64,000 bases of DNA from Eustoma russellianum (lineage: Eukaryota > Streptophyta > Magnoliopsida > Gentianales > Gentianaceae): positions 33,340,690 through 33,404,689 of the forward strand of contig AP025043.1 of the NCBI GenBank assembly GCA_036186865.1. The letters run 5' to 3'. A program made the translations under genes and the position numbers. Positions within the stretch are counted from its first letter, which is position 1; the number at the start of each line of letters is the position of its first letter. The notes below the pieces were generated by a model. That model worked only from the letters and a program-made list of their open reading frames with translations. It was not told the DNA's origin and ran no database searches. Of the stretch, positions 42,441 through 55,250 are shown piece by piece.

Positions 42441-44837
42441 TGTAGAGAAAAGGGGTTTGAGTGATTTCAAAATATGTGATTTAAATGAGCATGACAAAAA
42501 AACGTGTGCATGATATAAACGTGTGCATGATATATTGCTTATTACTTGTCTTATTTAGGTCATATATAATGTCGCCGTACTAACGAGCCATGAAGCGTTA
42601 AAGCTTACATCATATGGCAAACATTTGTTGTGTTTATACTATTTTCAGGTGCCACCATTAATGAACTAAACTAGTTCATTAAGTGAAGTACTTAATTAAT
42701 TAAACTAAGTAGTTCATTAAAAGAAGCTACATTTGGAAAAGGTACAAAGGCAACAAGACTAAGAAAGGAAAGTATCCTCCTCCCCATTTACTACATATGG
42801 CACGCCTACACATATATATAAATATATATTTTCTGATTTTTTGAAAAAGGCACATACACATATATTCAAATGTACTACCGACACGTTATATATTTTACGT
42901 ACGTACGTTAACGTCACACCATCATACTTAACTCATATTTATGAGTATATTCAGGTCTTATATTATATGATATAAGTCATGGTGATGACAAATTAAATAC
43001 GACACGTTAAAAGGTTCTAAACCAAAAATTGTCGTATCGGGCGAATACCGAAACTTCGCCAACGTGTCACGTACTTGCCATAAATAGATGGCCAGCCCCT
43101 GCACCTCAAAAATCATTATTAATTTCGTGCATATGATGAGAATTCCAGCCATAAAATCATTCCATGTTGGCACACACAAATCACTCCACATTAAGGCCAA
43201 ATTGTGGAGATTCCAATTTCAATTTTGTCACATGTTAATGGCGCCACTTTAGACCAGCTAAGTGCTGAGAATTAAATTTTATATTATATATATTATGTGT
43301 AACATAATATATATAACATGTGCAAAAAGTTGGAATTTAATTAGAGAAAAATCGGGTAATCGATAAATATCGAAAATTCGGTTTTCTACGTACACAATAA
43401 GTGGAACATTTTTGGCACATCATACGACACGTATCTAGACACTTTTTACATATGTTATACATCTTAAAGTGTTCTAGAAAATTAAATTAAGGGCTGATTG
43501 GAATATAAAATGTGTGTATTATTAAATGTGCACTATTTTACAAAGTTTGCAAAAATAAAATTCAGCACATGCATATACATGTTGGACACGCCTATATAGC
43601 TGAGATGGAGCATATGTAGAGCCTTGTTGGCATATTGATTGGTCAAGAATCAATCATACAATGTTGGTGACATAAAGAAAGAAGCTACAAAAGGTAATGT
43701 TTCAAATTTTATCTCATTTGAAACACATGCTGAAAATTTCAGCATGTGCACAAAGAGTGGCCGATTTTTTCATTAAGAAATGCCATATTTTACCATCTTG
43801 AATCATAAGGATTAATTGAGGATGTTATGGTAATGTTTTGAATTAATTATGAAATTAAAATGGTGATATTTTTAATATCACACATGCTGAAAATTTCAGC
43901 ATGTGTGTAATGTATAGTGGCTGAAATTTAGTCAACATTTGTGTCTAACTTTTATTCCATACATGATGAGAATATTGCATATTATATGATGATTGAATTG
44001 TTGGATTAAATCAATGCAAAATAGACAATATTTTGAATAAGAGGTGGATGTTACACATGCTGAAATTTTAGCATGTGCAAGACATGTCATGGATGATTTT
44101 ATCAACCTTTTTGGAGAAATATTATCTTGCTTAATTTATGTGATAATCTTGGATGTTATGGCAACTATTTCATGATGATTTTGGCACATGTTTTAAGTGG
44201 TATTCTCAGATTTTCCTAGTCATCAAGTGATGACAACATTCAACCAATCATGAAGTGCCAAGTAAGCAAAGGTTAAATGATCATCCAATAAGAAGGTGCC
44301 AAGTAAGCAAGAACATGTCACAATGATGCCACACATTCTCCCAAGGACTTAGAAGATAATTTTCAAGAGGGGAAGGCACCAATAGGGGGACGACCATGTT
44401 GCTTAAAAGGAAAGGAGATGAGCAAAAACAAAAGACAAAACTGTTTTAACCCATTTAAATACAACATATAAGGGGTTAGTGGTTAAAATTTCAGAGCAAT
44501 TGGAGTTAAGAACAAATAGGAATAAATTTTTCAAAACAGTCTACCGTTTCTTGCAGATTCGCGCAATCTGACCACCAACGATTTTTGAAGGGGTTAAAGG
44601 TTGAATTTAAGTCTGAAATTTTTAGGAGACACTCATAACATCTGAGGCTAAGTCTCTCAAAATTTCAGAATTTTTGAAGACCTACAACCTAGTTTTAAAA
44701 ACGTTTTAAAACTGGTCCTGAAAACAGAATCTGTTTTCAGAAGTTGAGTTGTTTGGTTTTAAACAAATTTTAAAAAACCACACTTTCCGAACCAACTATT
44801 CAACCCCCGCTTCTAGTGGTGCCTTGCAGATCCTACA
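42441..44837 (+). repeat. 3' LTR of Sirevirus B
   Basis: TGTAGAGAAAAGGGG to CAGATCCTACA, 2,397 bp, colinear with the 5' LTR over its whole length including the three palindromes. CCAAC at 44838-44842 completes the target duplication. Confidence 0.95.
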
Positions 44838-44842
44838 CCAAC

Positions 44843-45110
44843 ACATTATAATCTTAAGTCAATAGTTTACAACCAAATGTAAAATGAAAAGTCGGTGTGA
44901 ATCCCCAAAACATAAAGTAACCGGCCGCATGGTTTCTCTAGCTCCTATGCATTGCCGTCACTCTGCCCACTCAGCCACGTCAGCCCTGTCCTCAACAAAG
45001 ATGTACTCGTACTTGTGCTCATGCTTATCTGGAGGGTGGGAGACAGTAGGGGTGAGTGATGTGACATCACCCAGCAGGTGTCCACCTTGGTCCAATACAA
45101 ACGAGCATAC
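44843..45110. other. unassigned sequence between Sireviruses B and E
   Basis: 268 bp, more GC-rich than its neighbours, with no gene I recognise. An 80-codon frame (44884-45126) runs on into LTR E and is not a gene. CATAC at 45106-45110 would be the target duplication of Sirevirus E. Confidence 0.5.
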
Positions 45111-48100
45111 TGTAGGACATGTATAGCACCACTAGAAGATGGGGGTTGAATAGTGACTGCGGAAAATTTGGTTTTTAAAAAGATTTTGGACCAAAAAACT
45201 CACTTCTGAAAAAAGTTTCTTTATTCATATCCTGATTTGATTAATCTGCACGACCTGGTTATAGACCTCTAAAAATTATAAAATTTGGTGAGACTGTGCT
45301 CTAGGATGTTGTGAGTGTCTCGCTAAAATTTTAAATTAAAATTCCAAGCCTAACCCCTTGAAAACGCATTTTTGTACAGATTGCGTCATTCTACCAAAAA
45401 CTGTACTCCGAATGAAAAATTTATTCCTATTAATTGGGAACTCTAAATGACTTGAAAATTTTCTGGTTTGACCCTCATGATGTGTATTTTATGGGTTAAA
45501 ACAGTTTTTGAAAATTCCCTTGGGAAGTATGTCAACCACGTTGATGTTCTCAACCTTTGCAAATTTGAGAATCAGATTGGACTAGTCTCAGAACTATTAA
45601 CGTTTGACTGACTTATAATTATCCAAATGAGGTGAAACTTGTGCCAAATGAAAGCTAGGATGTGTGGCTATGTTTCTACAAAAAATTTTTGATTTTTGAA
45701 AACCGTTTGCCATTTTTACAGTTGCAATAAAAACGATGTGAAAAACAGGAACTGAAAGTAAAAGTGCTGAAAAGTAAGAACACCGAGGATTTTATACTGG
45801 TTCGGTTAAAACAACCTACTCCAGTCTTCGAGGACAACTTCCTCGGTTTTTAGTAAACACAATAATACCTTACCACAAAGGTGACTGGAGTTAAACACCA
45901 ACTCCATCCTTTTACAATCAAACAATCAAAAAAACCAATTACGAATACCACCACCGATCGAATGAAGGTTTGATCACCCCTTGATCAACCTTTTACAAGA
46001 AATGAACGGGTTTAGGTGGTATGATCTAAGTCTATATAATATATGCAATATAAGAATGATAGGCTTGATGCTAAGAGCAAGAGAAAGAAAGGAAGAAGAA
46101 GAGAGTAGTCTTGCTTTTTGCACTTGTAAGAATATCAATTTTTTGCTTAGCCTTTTCTTACACCATCTTGCTCAATTTTATAACATTGTGGCCGCCCACT
46201 AGGGTTAATTTCTTCCTTCAGAATTGTCTTGAATGCCCTTGGAAGATAGCCTTGTGTAAATGATGACACAACCTTGCTTACCTGGCGCAACACGATTGGA
46301 CGAGGGACTTGTCCTTGCCTAGTTGTCACTTGTTGATAGGTCATCATTAATCCACCGTGGCACACTTTAAATGAGCGTGAATTTCTTCAAAAAAAATCTG
46401 AAACATGTGCTCAAAATCAAGGTGAATAACTTTTATATAATCATGATTCAATCCTCTTTAATTTTGAAAGACAATTGAAGCCAAAAGATAGCAAAAAATT
46501 GGCCAGCACTCAAGAAGTGCTGAAATTTTCAGCATGTGTTTTCTCTTGAATTCTTTCCTTATGTTTTGCCCTCTCAAATGTCACCAATCTTGTGTGACAT
46601 GTCCTCCACCAGTTGAAGTGCCAAATAAGCTCTACCTAAGCTTCAAGAAGATGTCATAGGCGTGTGAAGGTTCAGCTACATGTGCTGAAATTTGCTTTTG
46701 GTAAGCTTTGTCAAACAATGCATAATATTCACATATATATGGTAAATTACAATCAGCCCTAATTTGAATTTTCTAAAACACTCTAACATGTCTTGAATGT
46801 GTAAAAAGTGTCTAGATACATGTTACATCAATGAAGAAAACGTCTCATGTGTATAGGGTTGTAGAAAACTTAATTTTCGACTTTTGTCAATTATGCGATT
46901 TTTCTCTGATTAATTTCAAACTTCTTACACATGTAATATATATTATGTCACACATAATATACATAAAATGAGGTGTATATTCATCTCCAATGGCTGAGTA
47001 TAAACCATCCCATGTGTCAAAATATGCTTGACTTTGAATTCTCCACAATTCGAGGCTAAATTGTGGGTGATTTGTGTGTGCAAACATGGCATGACCTTGT
47101 CGCTGAATATAGCATGTAGATCACGAAAGTTTTGAATATTGTTGATGTATAGAGGCTGACCATCTTTATATAGGTACGTGACATGTCGGTGACGTTTCGG
47201 TTGTCACCTGATACGACAATTTTTGGTTTATAACCTTGTGACATGTTGTTATAATTTTGATATCACCATGATTTGTAACATATGATATAAGACCTGTATA
47301 TGCTCAGAAATATGAGGTGTATATAGTGTTATGACGTCGACGTACATTTGTGATATATATGACGTGTCGGATTCATTCCTTTTGCTTAATACACACTGAT
47401 CGGCAGGATGACCAATTCTCTTGGGTGCCGAACCAGCTGGGAGAATTCTCCATAAAAAGTGCTTATGAGATATGTCGACCTGCGTCTTCAAAGTTGCTTT
47501 CTGCCTCATTTATCTGGTCAAAACATCATTCTCCGGCCATAAGGTTGTTCTTATGGCGTATTTTTAATTCTGCTTTGCCCTTTGAGGATTATATTGGTTC
47601 CTACATACAAGTTCGACCAACACAATGTCCCTTCTGCAAGAATGAGTCGGCTACGGTGGATCATGTGTTTTTATACTGTCCTTCTGTGCGTTCGATTTGG
47701 TGCTATTTTGCCAGTGAGTTGCATTGTCCTCTTCCCACATCCATACAGCTTCATCAATATCTTCTTTCGTGGTGGTATCGGTCGTCCCTTTCCACACTTA
47801 TTGGAGTTTATAAAATCGTCATCCCAGCGATAATTGTACATCGTATCTGGTGTTCTTATACCTCTCTGGTCTATGGTGGAAGCGCTCATCTCACAGCGTC
47901 TTCCATTAGATTTTCTGTACAATATGAGATTTCTTTGTGGCACAAAAAGATTGCAGGCACTAAGTTGTCTGCTACATCACGGCAAGTATTTAGTTGGCTA
48001 CCGGTAGTTCGGCCTACTCGTCCGATTATTGTTTCGTTGTTTCATTATTTCGAGTACTCTGATAATGTAATATGATTTTCCTCCGCCATAAGTGAGGCAT

Positions 48101-48491
48101 TGCATGAATAAATAAATTTCGTTTAAAAAAAAATTGCGTGTATATTGAATGAGATGAAGAGACTTTCCATTTCAAGTTTGTTGCCATATAGCTCTCTCCA
48201 AATATGTTTTCATTTGATGAACTAGTTAGTTCATTAACTTAAGCACTTCACTTAATGAACTAGTTTAGTTCATTTATCATGGCACCTGAAAATATATAAA
48301 GACAACAAATCTTCGCCATATGATGTAAGCTTTAACGCTTCATAGCTTGTTAGTACGACAACATTATATATAAACATGTAAAGCATTTTTATCACATAAA
48401 CATGTCAAGTAAGAATTTATTCATGCATTTCGTAAGGACATAACATTTAAATCATGCATTTTCAAATCATTCAAACCCCTTTTTCTCAACA
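45111..48491 (-). repeat. 3' LTR of Sirevirus E
   Basis: TGTAGGACATG at the low end and CTCAACA at the high end, next to the tract at 48492. Total 3,381 bp including about 750 bp of LINE2. It resembles LTR B in opposite orientation, for example TTCTAGTGGTG near the terminus and the GAACTAGTTTAGTTCATT block at about 48250. The minus-strand TATA box TATATAAAG is at 47164-47172. 45111-47350 holds no gene; its small frames are chance ORFs. Confidence 0.85.
47380..48133 (+). pseudogene. LINE2: 5'-truncated LINE ORF2 end, inside LTR E
   Basis: Frame to 48075 encodes a zf-RVT region: DDQFSWVPNQLGEFSIKSAY, then RLFLWRIFNSALPFED and CPFCKNESATVDHVFLYCPS, followed by WLPVVRPTRPI. The RNase H domain that should follow is missing; the frame passes at once into the 3' UTR, which suggests an internal deletion. 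The tail TCCTCCGCCATAAGTGAGG (48079-48097) is followed by AATAAATAAATTTCGTTTA9. LTR E sequence resumes at 48134. I found no clear target duplication. Confidence 0.85.
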
Positions 48492-48660
48492 ATCTCCCCC
48501 TTTTGATGATTTGCAAAGTAACATTTGTCCATGATTTAAATGTGATCGCTCCCCTACAATTATGCACAAATTTAAAATTTGAATTTTATATCTTGCTCCT
48601 CCTTAAATCATGCTTCTCCCTCTCCCTTAAATCATGTTTTTCTCTCCCCTTTTATTTTGT
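48492..48660 (-). promoter_or_regulatory. multiple polypurine tracts of Sirevirus E
   Basis: ATCTCCCCCTTTTGATGATTT at 48492 abuts the LTR. Degenerate copies (CTCCCCT, CTCCTCCTTAAA, CTCCCTTAAA, CTCCCCTTTTATTTT) extend to about 48655. Read on the minus strand these are the AAGGGGGAG repeats. Confidence 0.8.
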
Positions 48661-48760
48661 AAATGTCATCAAAAGTACAAGTAAGAATGGAAACAAATAG
48701 CAGTTTATAGCATATCAACAGAAATCATACATTTCAAGTGCGTTCTTAAAAGTTATTGAT

Positions 48761-48982
48761 TCAACCCTTTGCAAGAGTACCTTTTGGTACCCAAACTTGG
48801 GTGATCATTCTCGATCTTACAAAAGGTGAGGAAAGAGATGAAGAAGCAATATAATAAATGTTAGGGGCATGTCTATTTGGCCTATGGCCGAGAATATCAT
48901 TATGAGCATAATAAGATCTTTGTTTTTTATATAAATTTGTGTTAGTGTACATGGTGCGTGGTCTAGATGCATTTGTGTTGTA
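48761..48982 (-). pseudogene. gag: Sirevirus E gag C-terminus
   Basis: Minus-strand frame reading LGHRPNRHAPNIYYIASS and ITQVWVPKGTLAKG. It is close to the Gag end of B (LGQRPKVHSPHVYYIAPSS, ITQVWVPKGT) and keeps TGGGTACC, the candidate splice donor of A and B. The acceptor and all of pol are gone. Upstream coding is degraded and ends at the H boundary. Confidence 0.85.
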
Positions 48983-49222
48983 TGAATGTCATGTGTGCAT
49001 CAATGGTTTCCTTTCATATCTGTTACATCCTATCCCCGTTACGTGCTTAGAATAAATTTGTTATAATGCCGTAAATTAAGATAATGTGTGTAAAGATTAC
49101 TTAAATAAATATGAGAACTTCCAAATTAATCTAATGAGTGTGGATTAACGAATTATAAATAAAGAGAATTGGTACAACTCTATTTAGGAATTTAAATAAA
49201 AGGAAAAGAAAAATGCCACACA

Positions 49223-49230
49223 TATAAAAG
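49223..49230 (+). promoter_or_regulatory. TATA box in block H
   Basis: TATAAAAG in CACACATATAAAAGGATG, about 200 bp after the proposed LTR start. Confidence 0.6.
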
Positions 49231-51804
49231 GATGAAATCGGAAATTCATATTCCACTTCCCTACTACCCCATCCTGCCCCTCCCTCTATTTCCTCCAATT
49301 TTCTTACATTTTTTATTACTGTTATTTAATCTTCAACCTAATCATTTCTTTCTCTTACACAAACCAAAACCCCACCAATCCAAATTCATGCAAAATGCTT
49401 TTTTCTCTCCACCTTACCATCCAGCCTCCCTCTTCATTTTCCCCCAAGATTTTCTACTTCTTCATTTTATTTTTAATTCTCCTGAATCATTACAAGTCTT
49501 ACACCATGTAAGACAACCAACCTCTCTTCTTTCATGCAAATGCTTTCCTCTTCCACCCTTTTCATCATCAAAGATGAATCACATCACTTCACATCCGGCC
49601 AAGGCTTCCCCTCTAACCATAAAATACAATTCATCTTGCTTTCTTATTCCATATTACACTTACCCCTCAACTCCTCCCATTACACTCTCTCTCCCCCTCC
49701 AAGAAACTCCAATCTTCCATTCCATCCTCCTCCAAACGTGTGCTCAAGCCAACAAGGAGAGGAACTTCCTCCTTCTTACAAGCAAGAATCAAGGTTGCAT
49801 GCACTCTAGAACTCAAGGTAACCTCCATCTCTATCTTCTTCACATCCTTATCTCTTTCCATTCATCTCAAAGATACTCAAATCATCTCCATTCCAAGCTT
49901 TCAACCGTAGGTTCCAACAAGGAGGAAGAAGGAGTAATCTTAGTGGAATAAATAGGAGTATCTAAACCATTCAAAGTAAGAATCCTTTAGAATTGGTTCT
50001 AGTACATTTAAACTCTCATATCTTCCTAAAGAACTAATCTTTTCTTTTTCTTGGCCATAAAGGCCGTGACCTTCAAGCTAGGCATCAAAAGGAGAGATAT
50101 TTCACTAGTTAGTGTAAAATTCAAGCTTCAAAGGCAAGTATTCTTCCTATCTCCTTCAAGGAAATTAAAAGATGAAGTTTAGTATGTTCACAAACAATAA
50201 ATGGATCATGCATGCAACTAAAATTGAAGTCTCTACATTTTGTTGAAAAGAAGAATGTGTGCATGTTGAAATTGATGATGTATATTTACTTTCTTAAATA
50301 AATTCCTCAAATATACTTAGGACGTTACTCTAATGTGACATGCAAAACATAACTGAGTCATCAATAGGTCAATGAGGCCGTGCATGTCAAAAAGAACAGA
50401 CCTCTACTATCCTTTTACTAATTTGATACAAATTGTAGTCATATGAGAGTAGGATACTAGATAGTGTTGCAAGAACTTCCTTCATGTTTGTTCAAATACA
50501 TGCATGTCATTTTATTCATGTTCATATGTAAAATAAGAGAATTCCATAGGCATAGAAGGATTATAGTCTTATGATGGTATATAACCATTCCTTCCATCAT
50601 GCATGTCCATAAAGATGCCATCTTTGATCATCATCAATGTTAGCATCACCATTTTTCTTTCCATAGGGTACGGTCCCTGAGCCTCTCACATAGGCTATGA
50701 AATCATCACCATCATCATGATGTGTATCTTGATGATCATGGTCTAAGAAATGTGAAATGACATAGATGTTCTACATTATGTGCTTTATGTGCTTGCATGT
50801 CATTTGTATCATGATCATCATCATAAACTTAATCTTTGTGGTCATGATTATATTTTTGTAATGGAAATTGAGCATGTTAGCATTAAGCAAGTTGATGTAC
50901 ATTATGTAGTATCATCACCATACCTACAATAATTAAAATGGATAAATGGATTTTAATCATCCTCACCATCATGCATGAATGTAAATATTGGTAAATTTAT
51001 AATTGAAACCACCCCAACATTTGGGTAAGAGTGTCTAAAATAGGTGCTAATTGAAGTACAAATTCCATAAAAGTATATTCTCATGATTATATATAAAGTA
51101 TCAAGCACGTGAAAAAGAAAAAGGGTTATAAGTGAATCCACTGCATAAGAATAAAATTCCAAGACACGGACTACACAACTTTCGGCCAATGGCCTTTTTG
51201 TATCTAAATTAATAAAGTCCAACCATATAATAATTTACATGGGACTATAATATTATCAAAAGCTATATGTATATATGAAAATTGAACTCAATAGATCACT
51301 AAATGAAAGTTGATAAATGTAAATAGATCAAGAAGGGCCTTTTGGCCCTAAGCCCAAGTTTCGATGCATCGTTAGTAATGGATCACTTTGAAAAGCATGA
51401 TTATGTAAATAAAAATAAAGTGTATGTTGAGATTAATATTTTTAACGAAAGACAATCGTAAATATTCAATCATTATGAATACATAAATTCTTAATACCAT
51501 AAAGCCCATATAATAATGGCACCTGGCCCAACCAAAGGCAATCTATTCAATTGCAACAAGCTAATGGAATGACTTACAAGTAACAACGAATATGACCAAT
51601 CAAAGATTAAAACTAAATAAGAGTGAGAAAAGACTTATGTACAGCCCTCCATCATGCATGTTGTCATCACAGTTTTCAACAACACTAAATTTATTTTCAG
51701 CCATGTTTATCAGCTCTGCATGAGACGTTTTAAGATTTTCATTGTTTATGGATTTTTACCGTGAGAAGAATGATTCCACTTGACCTATGCATGTATCCAT
51801 GGGT

Positions 51805-52085
51805 GAGTGTAACACCTTGCTGGGACAAGGGCTCTCTACCTATCTATATACGCATGATTTGCAGGCTGAGTGTAACACCTTGTCCGGGGCAAGGGTTCTC
51901 TCCCTTTCTGTTATGTCTATGATGTTCTGTATGGATAGTTGCCTGATGTTTCGTCCCGAGGGAGGATGTCAGGGGCAAAAGACGTTATCGTAGAGTGTAA
52001 CACCGCGTCTGGGACTCGGATTCTCTACTATAACGAATCACTATTAGTCCTTTGTACGTATGATGTAACACCATGGTTGGACCAT
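51805..52085 (+). repeat. diverged GAGTGTAACACC repeats in block H
   Basis: GAGTGTAACACC begins at about 51805, 51868 and 51993, with a weaker copy at 52073. Each is followed by a similar TTG/CGT-GGGAC-GGGTTCTCT sequence. A diverged copy occurs in F at 58248-58275. Confidence 0.65.
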
Positions 52086-53421
52086 TGGGATTCGCAGACG
52101 GTACTCGTGGCTACTCGGGGAATCATTCGATATATAGTGGGTACCATTCTTATGTTATGCAAAGTTCTATAGCCTCTCATGTCATGTCTTGCTTATGTAT
52201 GTATTAAATGAAATGTTTTCCAAAAGTTTTACAATGCATATACCACGATCATGTCTCATGCACCCTCTAGTGGTCCTAAGTTATGAAACTTGAAAAACAA
52301 CACCAAGTATGACTAAGGAACAACAAGAAACAATCAAAGAAGATTGTACACAAGAACAAAGTAACTATGGGTTAAGATAAGAATGTTTATCAGAAGAGTA
52401 TGTACAATACTCCTTATCTGTGATAGTTCTTCATGCTATGATATCTGCTTTATTATTTTAGCACTTACTTTATGCTTTACTATTCTGCTTACATTGAGCA
52501 TCTGATGTCTGTGTTACACCATACTGTACCACCCACTACCCCACTCCCCATGTATGATCCACTTGACGAACCTAGGCAGAAATACTTGCTGAGCGATTAC
52601 ACCTTTATTTCACCATGCAGATCCACAAGACCCAGAACTAGAGTTTATAGAGGATGAGCCTCGAGACTAAGTGCAAAGAGCTGACTAGTGGCTAGCTATG
52701 GCCTCTTTTATATTATGGATATTCAGCTCTGTATTATGATATTTTGTACTGTCGATGTACTTATGACACTTATGCGGATGTATTACGATGTACTGATGTT
52801 GATGTTTAATTCTGCTTATGCTATTTTGCTTTCGCGCATCGATACATGTTGTATCCCAACGAAAAGACATATTGTACTTGAAGACTTGTATAAGTGAATT
52901 AATAAAGTTGCATCCTTCAAGTACATCTCACTAAGTTCTAATAGTGCTTCTTTACATTTTATGTTGATAAAGCAAATAATATAATCATTCAAGCATGAGT
53001 TATGGACCATGGCCAATTCACCCTAAGGGCTTAAGAGATTTCGGCCATAAGGTTTAAAAAGGGCCTTAAAGGATTTTTTCAAATTATAAGGAGGTTAATC
53101 TTAAGGGCCTTTTTAAAATAACCCCAAATGGAAATTAAGGAGTTGTAAGTAGTGGGCAATTTTTCCCCCAACTCTTACAAAATTTCGGCCCTTTAGCCCA
53201 AGAGGAATCAAGATTTCCCTAATTTCATTTTAAAACAAGAAAAAGGGGAAAATAATTAGAAAAAGGGAGGCAACTACCCACATGGCTTTTCATTAAACTC
53301 ACTTGGGAAGAAATTAAGCATGGTAATGGCTATCAAAGGCCATTACCGTCGGTTTTCCTCTATGGTTAACCAAGGAGAATTTCAAACCCTTACCATGGTT
53401 ACTTTATATTAACCACAAGGT

Positions 53422-53570
53422 TAAAGTAACTCAAGTTAACCCATAAAGTAACTCTAGTTGGATAAAGTAACCTAAGTTAGCCTTAAAGTAACTATAGTTG
53501 AATTAAAGTAACTCTAGTTGCATTAAAGTAACTCTAGTTGCACTAAAGTAACCTTGGTTAGAAGTAACTT
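53422..53570 (+). repeat. 20-bp tandem repeat in LTR F
   Basis: About seven copies of a 17-21 bp unit like TAAAGTAACTCTAGTTGCAT. The same array occurs in the 3' LTR at about 60311-60460. Confidence 0.85.
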
Positions 53571-54491
53571 AGGCTAATTAACTCTAATTAGCCTAACCAA
53601 GCCAAGGTAAACCCTCCTTCTCCTTTAACATATCCAACGGCTAACCCCTTAGCTATGGGAAGAAAAATTTTCTCCAAGAAACTCTAGAACACTCTTCCTC
53701 AAGAATTCACAAGGAGCAAGAGACTTCCCTATTTTTCCATTTGGGTACACGGCTAGTTTGAGCCAAGGAGTTGAAGATCTTCAAGCCTCGAGAATTCTCT
53801 AGGTAAGTGCATGCTAAAACTTCCAAGTAAATACTATATTTCAAAGAATGAAGCTCACATAAGTACCCTTCTTTTCTTGCCAAAACCGTGACTCCAAGGA
53901 TGGTCACTAGATGAAGATTTTACGAGATACTAAGAGAAGCTAACTTCTTGGTGGGTGGATTGATTGCTAAGCTCCATTCAAGTTTTATTTTGGTAAGAGA
54001 ATCATAGCCTAACTCTAGTTGTCTTTTCACTTAAGATAATAGCTAATGTTCCTTCTATTTCTTCTTCCAAAAACGTGGGCTATGATGAGGTTGGAGGAAG
54101 ACTTCACTCTACCCCAAACAAGGCTCAAGCTAGAAGAAAGCTCTAAGATCGAATAAGGCAAGTACACTATAAATGTTCTCGACTTATTTGTGAAGTATAC
54201 ACTTGAATGTCTAGCTATTTTTAAGCTATGAATCCTAGTTGAAGAGTCTAAGTACAAGACATGAAAACTACTTGTTATAAGAAAAGTGATGGCATGAATG
54301 AATGATTTGTTATATGAATGTGTTGTGACTGTATTGATATGACCCATGTACAGTATATCTATGGTTTAAAGCATGTTATGAGGCTTGTAAAATTATGTTG
54401 AAGTGTGTATTTGAGGGTTATTAAGTCACTTTAAAGAATGAAGATTGTTGGAAATGCTTGAACCATAAAAGGTGAAGAAGTGCTGGAACTA

Positions 54492-55250
54492 CTGGAGCTG
54501 GACAGATTTGTGTAGCTGATTGTGTGACCTGAAAACAAACCTTAGGAGTGTTCAAAGTGGCTAATTTTTGGTGTGATGATAGTGTCATATGTTTATTAAA
54601 TGTGTGAGTTGGAATTTTGATAAAAGGAGATGTGGTTTGTCCTTAATGAAGATTTGAGTGGCAACTGGTCAGACAGAATTACTGGAGCTGGACAGTTTTA
54701 TGTGGCGTGTAATATGACCTGAAAACGAACCTTAGGAGTGTGAAAATCGGCTAATTTTTGGTATGATGATAGCTTTATGTGTTTGCAAAATGTGTGAGTT
54801 GGAATTTTTGTGAAAGAAGCTGTGGATTATCCTTAATGGAATTTTTGGTAAAACTGGTCCTACAGAGTTTGCTGGAACTGGACAGTTTTGAGTAGCAAGT
54901 TGTTGGCTTGAAAGTGATCCTTAGGTATGTGAAAATGAGTTGATTTATGGTATGATGTTATCTTGATATGTGCGGTAAATGTGTGAGTTGGAATTTTGGT
55001 AAAAGGGTTAGTGGTTTGACCTGAATGTAATTTTTAATGAGAATTATCAAACAGAGTTCGCTGGAACTGGGCAGTTTTTAGTAGCAAGTTTTTTGGCTCG
55101 AAAATGCATCTTAGGAATGTGCAAATGAGCTGATTTTTGGTATGATGATATAGTTTGGTGTGCGTAGCAAACCTATGAGTTGGAAGTTTGGTAAAAGGAG
55201 TGGTGGGTTGGTCACAATGAAATTCGTAGTAAAACTGGCCATTCCAGGTT
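54492..55250 (+). repeat. four tandem units of about 190 bp in LTR F
   Basis: CTGGAGCTGGACAG-like starts at 54492, 54682, 54872 and 55061. Each is followed by GCTAATTTTTGGTATGATGATAG-like and GTGTGAGTTGGAATTTT-like sequence. The 3' LTR has the same four at 61380, 61570, 61758 and 61947. Confidence 0.88.

Larger units (their letters stand above)
26045..44837 (+). mobile_element. Sirevirus B, complete with both LTRs and target duplication
   Basis: Two LTRs of exactly 2,397 bp (26045-28441 and 42441-44837), flanked by CCAAC at 26040-26044 and 44838-44842. A tRNA-Met-type primer site follows the 5' LTR and repeated polypurine tracts precede the 3' LTR. The internal region encodes gag and pol, split by a CRM-like element at 31892-40530. 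Without that insertion the element is about 10.1 kb. Gag and pol carry stops and shifts, and two integrase/RT key residues are changed, so it cannot move by itself. Confidence 0.96.
45111..49020 (-). mobile_element. Sirevirus E, pol-deleted, entered by LINE2 and H
   Basis: On the minus strand: end of gag, remnant of the pol end, repeated polypurine tracts, then a 3' LTR related to that of B. Protease, integrase, RT and RNase H are missing between the Gag end (about 48775) and the tracts, a loss of roughly 3.2 kb compared with A and B. The internal part breaks off at 49020 where block H begins. Confidence 0.85.
49021..52846 (+). repeat. block H: long LTR-like sequence, probably Tekay/Del type
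   Basis: Begins TGTTACATCC directly after Sirevirus E sequence and has a strong TATA box 200 bp in, as an LTR would. It contains GTGTAACACC repeats (51805-52085) and ends where F inserts. No polymerase sequence is present. It is probably the 5' LTR of a Gypsy element whose rest lies beyond the window. A 239-codon frame at 49232-49951, rich in L, P, F and S, starts just after the TATA box; I do not recognise it and take it as chance. Apart from this, nothing coding is seen. Confidence 0.6.

Noticed and set aside
44884..45126. 80-codon frame rich in S, C and H as a host exon
   Set aside because: It runs across the start of LTR E (45111), and nothing in it resembles a known domain.
49232..49951. 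239-codon open frame with an L/P/F/S-rich protein
   Set aside because: It lies just after the TATA box in LTR-like block H and has pyrimidine-rich low-complexity composition. I recognise no domain, and long C/T-rich leaders give such frames by chance.
54027..54347. 106-codon minus-strand frame, also present at 60915-61235
   Set aside because: It is conserved only because both LTRs of F are copies of each other; no domain or coding signal of its own.
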